The position numbers were made by a program, and so were the translations under genes. A DNA stretch of 64,000 nt from Trinickia fusca (GTDB taxonomy: Bacteria > Pseudomonadota > Gammaproteobacteria > Burkholderiales > Burkholderiaceae), in NCBI RefSeq assembly GCF_003628145.1, contig NZ_RBZV01000001.1, forward strand, positions 1,021,906 to 1,085,905. The letters run 5' to 3'. How positions within the stretch are numbered: position 1 is the first letter of the stretch; each line of letters begins with the position of its first letter. This document shows positions 11,549-22,349 of the stretch, in pieces. A model generated the notes under the pieces. The model ran no database searches. It saw only the letters and a list, made by a program, of their open reading frames with translations, and had not been told where the DNA came from.

Positions 11549-12754
11549 GTGAATCCGCTACTCGACCGTCTCCAGCCCTATCCCTTCGAAAAGCTGCGCG
11601 CGCTACTCAAAGACGCGATTCCGAGCGCCGAGCGCCCGCACATCAGTTTCGGCATCGGCGAACCCAAGCACGCCACGCCTGAACTGATTCGCGAGGCCGT
11701 CGTCGCTTCGCTCGACACGCTCGCAAGCTATCCGGCCACGCTGGGCTCGAACGCGCTGCGTGAAGCGATCGCGCATTGGGCGATGCGGCGCTACGGGCTG
11801 CCGACGCTCGATCCGGCCACGCAGGTGCTGCCGGTCTCGGGCTCGCGCGAGGCCCTGTTCGCCCTCGCGCAGACGGTCGTGGACGGCACACGCCCCGGCG
11901 CGGTCGTCCTGTGCCCGAATCCGTTTTATCAGATCTACGAGGGCGCCGCGCTGCTCGCAGGCGCCGAGCCGTACTTCGTCAACAGCGACCCGGCGCGCAA
12001 TTTCGCCTGCGACTACGCGGCCGTGCCCGAGGACGTCTGGGCGCGCACGCAGCTGCTCTACGTCTGCTCGCCCGGCAATCCGACGGGTGCCGTGCTCACG
12101 CTCGACGACTGGCGCGAGCTCTTTGCGCTGTCGGACCGCCATGGCTTCGTGATCGCGTCGGACGAATGCTATTCGGAGATCTATTTCGACGAAGCGAAAC
12201 CGCCGCTCGGCGGCCTCGAGGCCGCGCACCGGCTCGGCCGCGGCTTCGAGCGGCTCGTGATGCTCTCGAGCCTGTCCAAGCGCTCGAACGTGCCCGGCAT
12301 GCGCTCGGGTTTCGTCGCCGGCGATGCGGCCCTGCTCAAGCGCTTCCTGCTGTACCGCACCTATCACGGCGCGGCCATGTCGCCGGTCTACCAGGCCGCG
12401 AGTGTCGCCGCATGGAGCGACGAGGCACATGTGCGCGAGAACCGCGCCAAGTACGTGCAGAAATTCTCGCTCGTCACGCCGATGCTCGCCGATGTGCTCG
12501 ACGTGCGTCTGCCCGATGCCGCGTTCTACCTGTGGGCGGACGTGTCGCGCACGGGCCTGACCGATACCGAGTTCGCCCAGCGCCTCTACGCCGACTATAA
12601 TGTGACGGTTTTGCCGGGCTCGTATCTCGCGCGCACCGCGCATGGTACGAACCCCGGCCGCAATTTCGTCCGCCTGGCGCTCGTCGCCGACGTGAACGAG
12701 TGTGTCGAAGGTGCCAAACGCATCGTCGATTTCTGCCGCGGCCTGGCGCGCTGA
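11549..12754 (+). CDS. dapC: Succinyldiaminopimelate transaminase DapC
   Basis: This PLP-dependent class I/II aminotransferase (401 residues) makes N-succinyl-L,L-diaminopimelate from N-succinyl-2-amino-6-ketopimelate in lysine and peptidoglycan synthesis. The Schiff-base Lys is residue 244 in SSLSKRSNVPGMRSG; NPTGAVL and the C-terminal Arg in NFVRLAL are also present. It starts with GTG (MNPLLDRLQPYPFEKLR, the usual family start). dapD follows after 98 bases and dapE two genes later, which supports DapC over another aminotransferase. Confidence 0.93.
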   Translation: MNPLLDRLQPYPFEKLRALLKDAIPSAERPHISFGIGEPKHATPELIREAVVASLDTLASYPATLGSNALREAIAHWAMRRYGLPTLDPATQVLPVSGSREALFALAQTVVDGTRPGAVVLCPNPFYQIYEGAALLAGAEPYFVNSDPARNFACDYAAVPEDVWARTQLLYVCSPGNPTGAVLTLDDWRELFALSDRHGFVIASDECYSEIYFDEAKPPLGGLEAAHRLGRGFERLVMLSSLSKRSNVPGMRSGFVAGDAALLKRFLLYRTYHGAAMSPVYQAASVAAWSDEAHVRENRAKYVQKFSLVTPMLADVLDVRLPDAAFYLWADVSRTGLTDTEFAQRLYADYNVTVLPGSYLARTAHGTNPGRNFVRLALVADVNECVEGAKRIVDFCRGLAR

Positions 12755-12852
12755 TCCGCGTGCCCGGCATGCGGCCGGCTCGCCCGCCCTCATCGCCCGT
12801 GCACGAAGCCACCCCGTCCTGTCTTTCCAGTCTTCATTGAGCGAAACCGAAC

Positions 12853-13680
12853 ATGTCGCAACAACTTCAACAGATCATCGACACCGCCTGGGACAACCGC
12901 GCCGAGCTCTCGCCGAAGGCCGCGCCCGCCGAAGTGCGTGACGCCGTCGCCTACGCGATCGAGCAACTCGACAAGGGCCTGTTGCGCGTCGCCGAAAAGC
13001 AGGACGGCCAATGGGTCGTCAACCAGTGGCTGAAGAAAGCCGTGCTGCTGTCCTTCCGGCTCGAGGACAACGTGCCGATGCCGGCCGGCGGCTATTCGCA
13101 GTTCTACGACAAGGTGCCGTCGAAGTTCGCCAACTACACGGCCGAAGACTTTGCCGCAGGCGGTTTTCGCGTCGTGCCGCCCGCGATCGCGCGCCGCGGC
13201 TCGTACATCGCGAAGAACGTCGTCTTGATGCCGTCGTACACGAACATCGGCGCCTACGTCGATGAAGGCACGATGGTCGACACGTGGGCGACCGTCGGCT
13301 CGTGCGCGCAGATCGGCAAGAACGTGCACCTGTCGGGCGGTGTCGGCATCGGCGGCGTGCTCGAGCCGCTGCAAGCCAATCCCGTCATCATCGAAGACAA
13401 CTGTTTCATCGGCGCGCGTTCGGAAGTCGTCGAAGGCGTGATCGTCGGCGAAAACTCGGTCATCTCGATGGGGGTGTACCTCGGTCAGAGCACCAAGATC
13501 TATGACCGCGAGACAGGCGAAATCACGTACGGCTACGTGCCGCCGGGCTCGGTCGTCGTGGCCGGCAACCTGCCCTCGAAGGACGGCTCGCATAGCCTTT
13601 ACTGCGCCGTGATCGTGAAGAAGGTCGACGCGAAAACGCGCGCGAAGGTCGGCCTGAACGAGCTGCTGCGAGGCGACTGA
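12853..13680 (+). CDS. dapD: Tetrahydrodipicolinate N-succinyltransferase DapD
   Basis: DapD transfers succinyl from succinyl-CoA to tetrahydrodipicolinate, the committed step of the succinylase branch. The 275-residue protein has the usual helical N-terminus and a left-handed beta-helix built from hexapeptide repeats ([34 protein letters not shown] region). Length equals the family norm. The stop overlaps the next gene's ATG by one base, so the two are cotranscribed. Confidence 0.97.
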   Translation: MSQQLQQIIDTAWDNRAELSPKAAPAEVRDAVAYAIEQLDKGLLRVAEKQDGQWVVNQWLKKAVLLSFRLEDNVPMPAGGYSQFYDKVPSKFANYTAEDFAAGGFRVVPPAIARRGSYIAKNVVLMPSYTNIGAYVDEGTMVDTWATVGSCAQIGKNVHLSGGVGIGGVLEPLQANPVIIEDNCFIGARSEVVEGVIVGENSVISMGVYLGQSTKIYDRETGEITYGYVPPGSVVVAGNLPSKDGSHSLYCAVIVKKVDAKTRAKVGLNELLRGD

Positions 13681-14042
13681 TGGCGGCTTCGCGAACCATC
13701 GTCTACGGCATTCCGAACTGCGACACCGTGAAGAAAGCGCGCACGTGGCTCGAGTCGAACGGCGTGGCATTCGAGTTCCACGACTTCAAGAAAGCGGGGC
13801 TCACGGCCTCGCTCGTGAAGGCGTGGCTGGCCGACGTGCCACTCGACGCGCTGCTGAACCGCCGCGGCACGACCTGGCGCGGTCTGACCGACGATGCCAA
13901 GGCCGCGGCCGGCAGCGAAGCCGGCGCGATCGCGTTGATGGTCGAGAAGCCTTCGGTCGTGAAGCGGCCCGTCGTGGTCGTCGACGGCCGCGTGAAGTCG
14001 CTCGGCTTTTCGGCCGGCGAATACGCGGCGCTGTTCGGCTGA
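13680..14042 (+). CDS. ArsC/Spx-family reductase-like protein (YffB type)
   Basis: A 120-residue thioredoxin-fold protein of the ArsC family. A single N-terminal Cys14 (GIPNCDTVKKA) is conserved, but the downstream Cys pair of classical arsenate reductases is absent, so arsenate reduction is unlikely. The family member YffB in E. coli neighbours dapE, as this gene does (dapD-arsC-dapE), so a link with DAP synthesis or thiol redox is inferred from context only. Its ATG overlaps the dapD stop, and a terminator follows. Confidence 0.9.
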   Translation: MAASRTIVYGIPNCDTVKKARTWLESNGVAFEFHDFKKAGLTASLVKAWLADVPLDALLNRRGTTWRGLTDDAKAAAGSEAGAIALMVEKPSVVKRPVVVVDGRVKSLGFSAGEYAALFG

Positions 14043-14086
14043 TTGCCCGCGCCGCTGCGTTGCGCGCACCAGAAGAAAATTTTTAA

Positions 14087-15279
<1,193 letters not shown>

Positions 15280-15280
<1 letters not shown>

Positions 15281-16194
15281 TGGCTCAGGAGACCCATACG
15301 ATGACGATGACCACGCCGTTCATGACGATACGCGACCTGCTGCGCTATGCGGTATCGCGCTTCAGCCAAGCGCAGCTCGCCTTCGGGCACGGCAGCGCGA
15401 ACGCCTACGACGAAGCCGCCTATTTGCTCCTGCACACGCTGCATCTGCCGCTCGATACGCTCGAGCCGTTTCTCGACGCGCGCCTGCTCGACACCGAGAT
15501 CGATGGCGTCCTGCAAGTGATCGAGCGCCGCGCGGCCGAGCGCGTGCCCGCCGCCTACATCACGCGCGAAGCGTGGATGCATGGCCGGCGCTTTTACGTC
15601 GACGAGCGAGTGATCGTGCCGCGCTCGTTCATCGGCGAGTTGCTCGAAGACGGCTTGCAGCCGTATGTCGCCGACCCCGACGAGGTAGGCGCCGTGCTCG
15701 AGCTGTGCACGGGCTCCGGGTGCCTCGCGATCCTCGCTGCGCATGCGTTTCCGAACGCCGACGTGGATGCGGTCGATATCTCGCCGCAAGCGCTCGAAGT
15801 CGCCCAGATCAACGTTGCCGATTACACACTCGAGGATCACATCGCGCTGTTCGAGGGCGATCTGTTCGCGCCGCTGCCCGAGCGGCGCTATGACGTCATC
15901 ATCACGAATCCGCCCTATGTGAACAGCGCGTCGATGCAAGCGCTGCCGACCGAGTATCGCCATGAGCCGGAGCTCGCACTGGCCGGCGGCGACGACGGCA
16001 TGGACGTCGTCCGCCGCATCGTCGCGCAGGCGCGCAACTGGCTCACGGAAGACGGCATCCTCGTCGTCGAGATCGGCAACGAGCGCGCCAACGTCGAGGC
16101 GGCGCTGGGCGGGCTCGATCTCGTCTGGCTGTCCACGAGCGCCGGCGACGACTGCGTGTTCCTGATCCAGGCCAGCGACTTGCCGGCTGCCTGA
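15280..16194 (+). CDS. prmB: 50S ribosomal protein L3 glutamine methyltransferase PrmB
   Basis: PrmB N5-methylates a glutamine of ribosomal protein L3 using S-adenosylmethionine. The 304-residue protein has an N-terminal helical domain, the SAM loop VLELCTGSGCLAI and the substrate-binding NPPY motif (IITNPPYVNSASM) typical of PrmB rather than PrmC. TAATG coupling to dapE is visible. Met residues at 8 and 10 are alternative starts. Confidence 0.94.
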
Positions 16195-16200
16195 CGCGCG

Positions 16201-16935
16201 ATGCCGACGCCCTTGCCCATGCCGCCCGAGCGCGAAACCGAGGCCGAGTCCGAGGTCGAAGCCGAAGCTCGCGCAGCCCTTTCGTCGCAGGCGCGCCGCT
16301 GGTGGCTCCTGGCCGGCGGCGCCGCGCTGGCGTACGGCATCTCGTTGCGCCAGGCGCCCTATCCCGACCAAGCTGCTGCCAAGGTGTTGATGTGCGCGCT
16401 GCTCGTGCTCGCCACGGCCACCTCGCGCCAGACGACCATGCGCGAGCGCGGGTGGCTCGGGCTAGCGCTGGCCGCGTCGGCGGTGGGTGACGCGCTGCTC
16501 GCGCTGCCGCAATTGTCGTTCTCGTTCGTTGGCGGGCTCGGCGCATTCCTGCTCGCCCATCTGGCCTATTGCGGGCTGCTCGTGCCGCTCGCGGGCCCCG
16601 TGCGCGGCTGGCGGCGCGTCGCGCTGCCATTGCTTTGGGCCGCGGCGCTCGGGGCGTATGCCGTTTTCTTTCCCCACCTCGGCGAGCTGGTTATCCCGGT
16701 CGCCGTCTATGAAGTTGCGCTGTGCCTGATGGCGAGCTTCGCCCTGCTCGCCTCTGTGCCGGGCACGGCCGCGGCTGTGGCAGGCGGCGGCCTGGCGTTC
16801 GTCGTCTCCGACACGATGATCGGCATCGACCGCTTCGTCGGCCCATTCGCGGGCAGCGGTTACGCCATCTGGTTTAGCTACGCGCTCGCGCAAGTCGCGC
16901 TGTCGGCCGGCATCCTGTTCGCACGGCGGCGTTGA
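16201..16935 (+). CDS. Lysoplasmalogenase-like (YhhN family) membrane protein
   Basis: This 244-residue protein has a charged Glu-rich N-terminus (residues 8-25), then about eight hydrophobic segments covering most of the rest. The spacing and the SDTMIGIDRF motif near the C-terminus fit the YhhN/TMEM86 family, whose characterised members cleave the vinyl ether of lysoplasmalogens. Bacterial substrates are less clear. It starts 6 bases after prmB and is probably cotranscribed. Confidence 0.8.
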   Translation: MPTPLPMPPERETEAESEVEAEARAALSSQARRWWLLAGGAALAYGISLRQAPYPDQAAAKVLMCALLVLATATSRQTTMRERGWLGLALAASAVGDALLALPQLSFSFVGGLGAFLLAHLAYCGLLVPLAGPVRGWRRVALPLLWAAALGAYAVFFPHLGELVIPVAVYEVALCLMASFALLASVPGTAAAVAGGGLAFVVSDTMIGIDRFVGPFAGSGYAIWFSYALAQVALSAGILFARRR

Positions 16936-16942
16936 CCGCCTG

Positions 16943-16974
16943 AGTGCTGCGACGATCGGTCTCGTCGCAGCACT
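16943..16974 (+). other. 13-bp perfect hairpin after the YhhN gene
   Basis: Arms AGTGCTGCGACGA / TCGTCGCAGCACT with a six-base loop start 8 bases after the stop codon. There is no T-run, so it is best read as a 3' stabilising structure or a weak or Rho-assisted end of the prmB unit. Confidence 0.5.
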
Positions 16975-17084
16975 GTATGCGCGCCGCCACGAATCCGCCC
17001 CCCATTGATGGGCTTCGGTAAGATGCGCATGGGCGCCGCCCCGATGCGGCGCGTCCCGGCAGATCAGGCACAACCGGCCCAAGT

Positions 17085-18539
17085 ATGCAATTCAACTGGC
17101 TTTCCCTAGGCACGTTCGTGATCGCCGCGCACGTGCTCGGCGCGATCGCGGCCTGTCACGCGATCCTCAACACGCGCACCTCGCAAGGCGCCATCGCCTG
17201 GGCGGTCTCGCTCGTGGCGATGCCGTACTTCACGCTGATCCCGTATCTCTTTCTGGGCCGCAGCAAATTCTCGGGCTACGTCGACGCGCGGCGCCTCGAA
17301 AGCGAGTTGCTGCGCACGCATGCGCATCCGAGCGCATGGGACACGCGCGCGTCGTCGACGGGTCGTCCCGCCGAAACATTGGGCCACGCCGTCGTCCGGG
17401 CGTTGACCGGCCTGAGCGGCATGCCATTTCTGCCCGGCAACTTCGTGCGCACGCTCGTGAACGGCGATGCGACGTTCGCCGCGATTCTCGAAGCGATCGA
17501 CGCGGCCCGTCACTACGTGCTCGTGCAGTTCTTCATCGTGCGCGACGATGCGCTCGGCGGCATGCTGAAGGAACTGCTGATCGCGAAGGCCGCACAGGGC
17601 GTGCGCGTCTGCTTCCTTTACGACAGCATCGGCAGCTTCGACCTGCCGCAGCGTTATGCCGCGGACTTGCTCGCAGGCGGCGTCGAAATCCATCCATTCG
17701 CGACGAACCGTCGCTTCGTCAACCGCTTTCAGCTTAATTTTCGTAACCACCGCAAGATCGTCGTCGTCGACGGCGAACGCGCGTTCGTCGGCGGCCACAA
17801 CGTCGGTGTCGAGTATTTGGGCGGCAACCCGCGCCTGTCGCCGTGGCGCGACACGCACATCGAAATGCGCGGGCCCATCGTCGCGAGCGTGCAGTTCGTG
17901 TTCATCGAAGACTGGCATTGGGCGACGCAGCAACTGCCGCGGTTCGAGCCGCCCCCGGCCGACAAGCCGCACAGCCCCGACGACGACGACGACATGCACT
18001 GCCTCGTCGTCGCACCGAGCCCGGCCGACAAGCAGGAGACGGGCTCGCTATTTTTTGTCGAAGCGATCAACGCCGCACGCGAGCGCATCTGGATCACGAC
18101 GCCCTATCTCGTGCCCGACGAGGCCGTGTTCTCGGCATTGCGGCTCGCGGTCATGCGCGGCGTCGACGTGCGCATCCTGATTCCGAGCCGACGCGATCAC
18201 TACGTCGTATTCGAAGCATCGAAGCTCTATGCACACGACCTCGTGCGCGCGGGCGTGCGCATCTTCCGCTACCGGCCCGGCTTCCTGCATCAGAAAGTGG
18301 TGCTCATCGACCAAGCGGCGGCGGCCGTCGGCAGCGCCAACCTCGACAATCGCTCGTTCCGCCTGAACTTCGAGATCATGGTGCTCACGATCGACCACGC
18401 GTTTGCGTCCGAGGTCGAAGCGATGCTCCTGCGCGATTTCGAGCATACATACGAAGTCGATCGCAGCGAGTACCGCGATGCGCCCGCTTGGCGGCGCGTC
18501 GCTATGCATGTGGCGCGGTTGTTTTCACCGATTTTGTAG
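17085..18539 (+). CDS. cls: Cardiolipin synthase
   Basis: This 484-residue inner-membrane enzyme condenses two phosphatidylglycerols to cardiolipin and glycerol. Two N-terminal transmembrane segments (about residues 5-60) precede two phospholipase-D motifs: HRKIVVVDGERAFVGG and HQKVVLIDQAAAAVGS, each with the catalytic His-Lys-Asp. The N-terminal QGAIAWAVSLVAMPY and FLGRSKF are typical of the ClsA group. An AT-rich gap and the fimbrial operon follow. Confidence 0.95.
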   Translation: MQFNWLSLGTFVIAAHVLGAIAACHAILNTRTSQGAIAWAVSLVAMPYFTLIPYLFLGRSKFSGYVDARRLESELLRTHAHPSAWDTRASSTGRPAETLGHAVVRALTGLSGMPFLPGNFVRTLVNGDATFAAILEAIDAARHYVLVQFFIVRDDALGGMLKELLIAKAAQGVRVCFLYDSIGSFDLPQRYAADLLAGGVEIHPFATNRRFVNRFQLNFRNHRKIVVVDGERAFVGGHNVGVEYLGGNPRLSPWRDTHIEMRGPIVASVQFVFIEDWHWATQQLPRFEPPPADKPHSPDDDDDMHCLVVAPSPADKQETGSLFFVEAINAARERIWITTPYLVPDEAVFSALRLAVMRGVDVRILIPSRRDHYVVFEASKLYAHDLVRAGVRIFRYRPGFLHQKVVLIDQAAAAVGSANLDNRSFRLNFEIMVLTIDHAFASEVEAMLLRDFEHTYEVDRSEYRDAPAWRRVAMHVARLFSPIL

Positions 18540-18587
18540 CGAGTTTTGGGTTGACTGGTAAAAAGTATATTGAATGTGGCAGTTTCT

Positions 18588-18607
18588 ATGAGTATTTTGA
18601 TACTCAT
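18588..18607 (+). promoter_or_regulatory. Perfect 8-bp dyad upstream of the fimbrial operon
   Basis: ATGAGTAT, a four-base loop TTTG, then ATACTCAT form a perfect inverted repeat in the AT-rich gap after cls, 67 bases before the first fimbrial ATG. TTGACT (18551) and TATATT (18566) nearby are promoter-like but not at standard spacing. The dyad could be an operator for a fimbrial regulator or a leader hairpin. Confidence 0.5.
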
Positions 18608-18674
18608 GCCATGTCGGCCAGAATGGGAATCAAGCAGGGGCCGACAATCAATAGCGGTTCGCATGGAGTCGGTC

Positions 18675-19199
18675 ATGAAGCCACTGCCGCTCTCTCTAGC
18701 ACTCGCAATTGCCCTGGCTTTCGCACCACCGTTGCCGGTTTCACATGCCGCCATCTATAGCAACGGTACCGCTACCTCGACCTTTAACGTCTCGCTCACC
18801 ATTCAAGCTAATTGCACGGTTTTGGCGAATCCGCTGAATTTCGGGACAAACGGCGTACTCGCGGCGGCACTGAACCAGCAGACCACGGTGGCGGTCACTT
18901 GCAGTAACACCACGCCGTATAACGTGGGACTAGATGCGGGCACGGTTAGCGGCTCGACCGTGTCGAGCCGCCTGATGGCCGGCACGGCCACCGGCAACAC
19001 TAGCACGACAGTCAGCTTCCAGCTGTACCAGGACGCCGGTCATACTACGGTGTGGGGTAACACTCAGGGAACGGATACGGTGGGCGGCACCGGCAACGGA
19101 TCGTCACAGTCGATCACGATTTATGGCCAGGTACCCACGCAGACGACACCGAAGCCGGACACCTACCAAACAACAGTGACTGCAACGGTCTATTTCTGA
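18675..19199 (+). CDS. Spore coat U domain fimbrial subunit (Csu-type)
   Basis: A 174-residue secreted pilin-like protein. A signal peptide of about 25 residues (LSLALAIALAFAPPL, cleavage after SHA) precedes one spore-coat-U domain with conserved ANCTV and NFG near its start and a C-terminal TATVYF strand. In archaic chaperone-usher pili such subunits polymerise by donor-strand exchange. The ATG at 18675 has GGAG about 7 bases upstream; earlier in-frame Met codons would bury the signal peptide. First gene of the four-gene operon; probably the shaft subunit. Confidence 0.85.
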   Translation: MKPLPLSLALAIALAFAPPLPVSHAAIYSNGTATSTFNVSLTIQANCTVLANPLNFGTNGVLAAALNQQTTVAVTCSNTTPYNVGLDAGTVSGSTVSSRLMAGTATGNTSTTVSFQLYQDAGHTTVWGNTQGTDTVGGTGNGSSQSITIYGQVPTQTTPKPDTYQTTVTATVYF

Positions 19200-19219
19200 G
19201 CGTTCGCCAGAGAAAATTT

Positions 19220-19954
19220 ATGGGTCGACTGCACTTTCTCGCCGCGAGCGTGCTTTTTCCGGTCAACCTGATACCCAGCGCGGTTTCGGCCGCCACACTG
19301 CAGGTTTCGCCCGTGATGGTGGAATTCCGGCCAAGCGAAAACGCATCGAGCATTACCTTGCGCAACCCGGGGGACCATCCGTTATACGGACAGGTAAGGA
19401 TGTTTCGCTGGGACCAGGTAAACGGCAACGATACGCTGACTCCATCGCAGGACTTGATCGCCAGTCCCCCGCTCGTCGAGATCCCTCCGCATGCTGATCA
19501 ACTGGTGCGGCTCGTACGGGCCAGCGCCACGCCTGTCGCTGTCGAGCAAAGCTTCAGGATTCTCATCGACGAGCTGCCCCCACCGGGCGAGGTGAGTGTC
19601 GGCGGCGTGACGATAAGGCTGCGCTATTCGGTGCCGATCTTTATTGAGCCACCCAATATGGCTGGCGTGCCCCAACTCGCGTGGCACCTGTCGAAGAGCG
19701 CAATGGGATGGACGTTGAGCGTCGACAATACCGGCGTGCGTCGTGCCCAGATCGCTGCGGTTGAACTGGTGAACGGTGCCGGCAATGCTTACCAGCTCAA
19801 CGAGGGGCTGCTTGGGTACGCACTGGCCGGGCGCACGGTTCAGTGGAACGTACCCCTGCCAGCCACGCTGGATTTGAGCGATACCGTAAAGGTCCGGGCA
19901 GTCGTCAACTCTCTACCCGTCAAAGGGGGGATAACGTTGAAACAACCTGGCTAA
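19220..19954 (+). CDS. Periplasmic fimbrial chaperone (PapD-like, Csu type)
   Basis: This 244-residue protein has a signal peptide ending near AVSAA, then two Ig-like domains. The first begins LQVSPVMVEFRPSENASSITLRNPG and contains LVRLVRA, corresponding to the usher/subunit interaction strand of PapD-type chaperones. The role is to cap subunits in the periplasm and deliver them to the usher. It lies 20 bases after the subunit gene and 4 bases before the usher start. Confidence 0.88.
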   Translation: MGRLHFLAASVLFPVNLIPSAVSAATLQVSPVMVEFRPSENASSITLRNPGDHPLYGQVRMFRWDQVNGNDTLTPSQDLIASPPLVEIPPHADQLVRLVRASATPVAVEQSFRILIDELPPPGEVSVGGVTIRLRYSVPIFIEPPNMAGVPQLAWHLSKSAMGWTLSVDNTGVRRAQIAAVELVNGAGNAYQLNEGLLGYALAGRTVQWNVPLPATLDLSDTVKVRAVVNSLPVKGGITLKQPG

Positions 19955-19958
19955 ACCC

Positions 19959-22349
19959 GTGCACGGCCTCGATCCTGCCGCACCGCGCACATGTCGTCTA
20001 GCGCGTACGAAGCAGCAACGGGGGCGATATTCATGCGCCGCGTTTGCGGCCGGATTGATCATGCTCGGGTCTACGCGTGTGGGTGCGCATTCCATGCTGC
20101 CCATCACAGACATCAATCCGAATGGGCCTCATGATGTAGTCCTGGAAGTGGACGTGAATGGCCAGCGCACGACGTTACTCGTGAGTTTTCGCGAACACGA
20201 TGGCCACCTGTCAGCCCATGGCAAGGATCTGAACGAGATCGGTTTCTCCACCGATCGACTGGGCATTGCAGACACTGCCGACGTGCAGCTCGACTCGATC
20301 CCAGGCCTGCATTACACGTACGATGCCGCAAACCAAACCGTGGACCTCGACATTCCAGACGGCATCCGCAGGGCGTATACCTTGGAAAGCCGCTCCCTGC
20401 CTGCCACGCCGAAGGCCACGTCCGCGCGCGGGCTCGTGATCAACTACGACGCGTTTGCACAGACGCTGGACGACGAACAGCTCTCACTTTATTCCGAGGA
20501 ACGCTACTTCGATTCAGCCGGCGTATTCAGCAATACAGGCATCGCTTACCTATACCGGAACGAACAGCGCTACATCCGCTACGACACGTCGTGGCGCATG
20601 TCGACCCCGACCACGCCGAGCACCACTCAGATCGGCGATACGATTACGTCGTCGCTTGCATGGACGCGCTCCATTCGGCTTGGCGGATTCCAGTGGCGCA
20701 GCAATTTCGCGCTGCGCCCCGACCTCGTCACTTTTCCGGTTCCTGCGCTCGCGGGTTCTGCGGTCTTGCCATCGGCCGTCGACCTTTATATCAATAACGT
20801 CCGGCAATTCAGCGACAACGTTCCCAGCGGGCCGTTCATCGTCAACGAGGTGCCCGGCATCACCGGCGCAGGGGAAGCGACTGTCGTCACGCGCGATGCG
20901 CTGGGGCGGACCATCGCCACATCCGTGCCGCTTTATGTCGACACGCGCATGCTGGCGCCAGGGCTGACGAGTTACTCGTTCGAGGCAGGGTTCCTGCGCC
21001 GCGACTACGGGCTCGAATCGTTCGAATACGATCGGCGCCCTGCGGTCAGCACCTCGGCCCGGCGCGGGCTATCCGACACGATCACGGTCGAAGGCCACGC
21101 CGAAGCGACCCCCGGCCTCTATAACGTAGGAGCCGGCGCACTCGTGCGGCTCGGCATGGCGGGCGTCATAAACGGCGCGCTGGCAGCAAGCGCTGGGCGG
21201 CTCGCGGGCACACAAGTGAGTCTCGGCTACCAGCTGATCGAGCCAAACTTCCTCATCGACGCACAGACGATCCGTGCCTTCGGCAACTACGGCGACCTCG
21301 CTGCGCGCGATGGCATCCCGGTACCTTCCGCAACGGACCGCGTCACGCTCGCCCTCCCCTTTCTACGTCACAAGACGTTCTCCGTCAGCTACATCGCCTT
21401 CCGCTCGCCGCAGGGTCCCTCCTCGCGGATCGGGTCCGTCGCGTGCACCCTCGACGTCGGTAACCGCATCTCGCTGAGTCTGAATGCTTACCGGGACTTC
21501 AAGCAGCGCAACGCGAACGGCGCGTTCGTTGCCATAACCTTTGGCTTCGGCGATGACACCTCGGTCAGCGCCACGGCCGGCAGACATAGCGGCCAGTCGA
21601 GCTACAACGTCAGTGCCATACGCCCGCCTGATTACGCCGGTGGCTCGGGCTGGGGCGTCCAGGCCGGCGGCGCGGGCAGTGTGCAATATCGGCAAGCGCA
21701 GTTCCAGTACCTCGGTAACGACGGGGAGGCTACGGCGATCGTGCAAGACGTCGACCGACACGCATACGGGACGGTCGACCTAAGCGGCGCGCTCGTGTTG
21801 ATGGACGGCAATGCGCAACTTTCGCGACGCATCGACGACGGCTTTGCGCTGGTCGTGACGAACGGCGTCGCGGGCATTCCCGTACTGCACGAAAATCGCG
21901 TGATCGGTACAACAGACAGTTCTGGCCATTTTCTTGTGCCGGACCTGAACAGCTACCAGAGCAATCAGATCAGCATCAACAGCTCGAACCTGCCAGCCGA
22001 TGCGCAGATTGCGGCAACGTCGGCTAACGTCGTGCCGCAAGCGCAATCCGGGGTGCTCGCGCATTTTGGCGTGACGCGCTACAGCGCGGCCTCGATCATC
22101 CTTCACGGTCCGAATGGCGCCGTGCTGCCGCCCGGCTCGCGTGTCCACCACGTCGAAAGCGGCAAGGACACGATCACGGGCTATGATGGCCTCACGTTCA
22201 TCGACGAGTTGCACCCCGACAACCATCTGGTGATCGATAGCGGCACGCTTCACTGTTCGGTGCAATTCGGATACGTGCGGCCCCGCGACGGTACGCTGCC
22301 CGTCATCGGTCCGCTAACATGCCGCGCGGCGGAGGGAGACACGCCATGA
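19959..22349 (+). CDS. Outer-membrane fimbrial usher
   Basis: This 796-residue protein forms the outer-membrane pore for pilus secretion. After an N-terminal segment with a hydrophobic stretch (CAAFAAGLIMLG) comes the periplasmic N-domain (LEVDVNGQRTTLLVSF), a large beta-barrel rich in alternating polar/nonpolar strands, a plug region (VDLYINNVRQFSDNVPSGPF, EVPGITGAGEATVV) and a C-terminal domain with a Cys near residue 765. Family usher motifs are clear. It starts with GTG 4 bases after the chaperone; a later start is possible because the first 30 residues are unusually basic. Confidence 0.9.
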   Translation: MHGLDPAAPRTCRLARTKQQRGRYSCAAFAAGLIMLGSTRVGAHSMLPITDINPNGPHDVVLEVDVNGQRTTLLVSFREHDGHLSAHGKDLNEIGFSTDRLGIADTADVQLDSIPGLHYTYDAANQTVDLDIPDGIRRAYTLESRSLPATPKATSARGLVINYDAFAQTLDDEQLSLYSEERYFDSAGVFSNTGIAYLYRNEQRYIRYDTSWRMSTPTTPSTTQIGDTITSSLAWTRSIRLGGFQWRSNFALRPDLVTFPVPALAGSAVLPSAVDLYINNVRQFSDNVPSGPFIVNEVPGITGAGEATVVTRDALGRTIATSVPLYVDTRMLAPGLTSYSFEAGFLRRDYGLESFEYDRRPAVSTSARRGLSDTITVEGHAEATPGLYNVGAGALVRLGMAGVINGALAASAGRLAGTQVSLGYQLIEPNFLIDAQTIRAFGNYGDLAARDGIPVPSATDRVTLALPFLRHKTFSVSYIAFRSPQGPSSRIGSVACTLDVGNRISLSLNAYRDFKQRNANGAFVAITFGFGDDTSVSATAGRHSGQSSYNVSAIRPPDYAGGSGWGVQAGGAGSVQYRQAQFQYLGNDGEATAIVQDVDRHAYGTVDLSGALVLMDGNAQLSRRIDDGFALVVTNGVAGIPVLHENRVIGTTDSSGHFLVPDLNSYQSNQISINSSNLPADAQIAATSANVVPQAQSGVLAHFGVTRYSAASIILHGPNGAVLPPGSRVHHVESGKDTITGYDGLTFIDELHPDNHLVIDSGTLHCSVQFGYVRPRDGTLPVIGPLTCRAAEGDTP

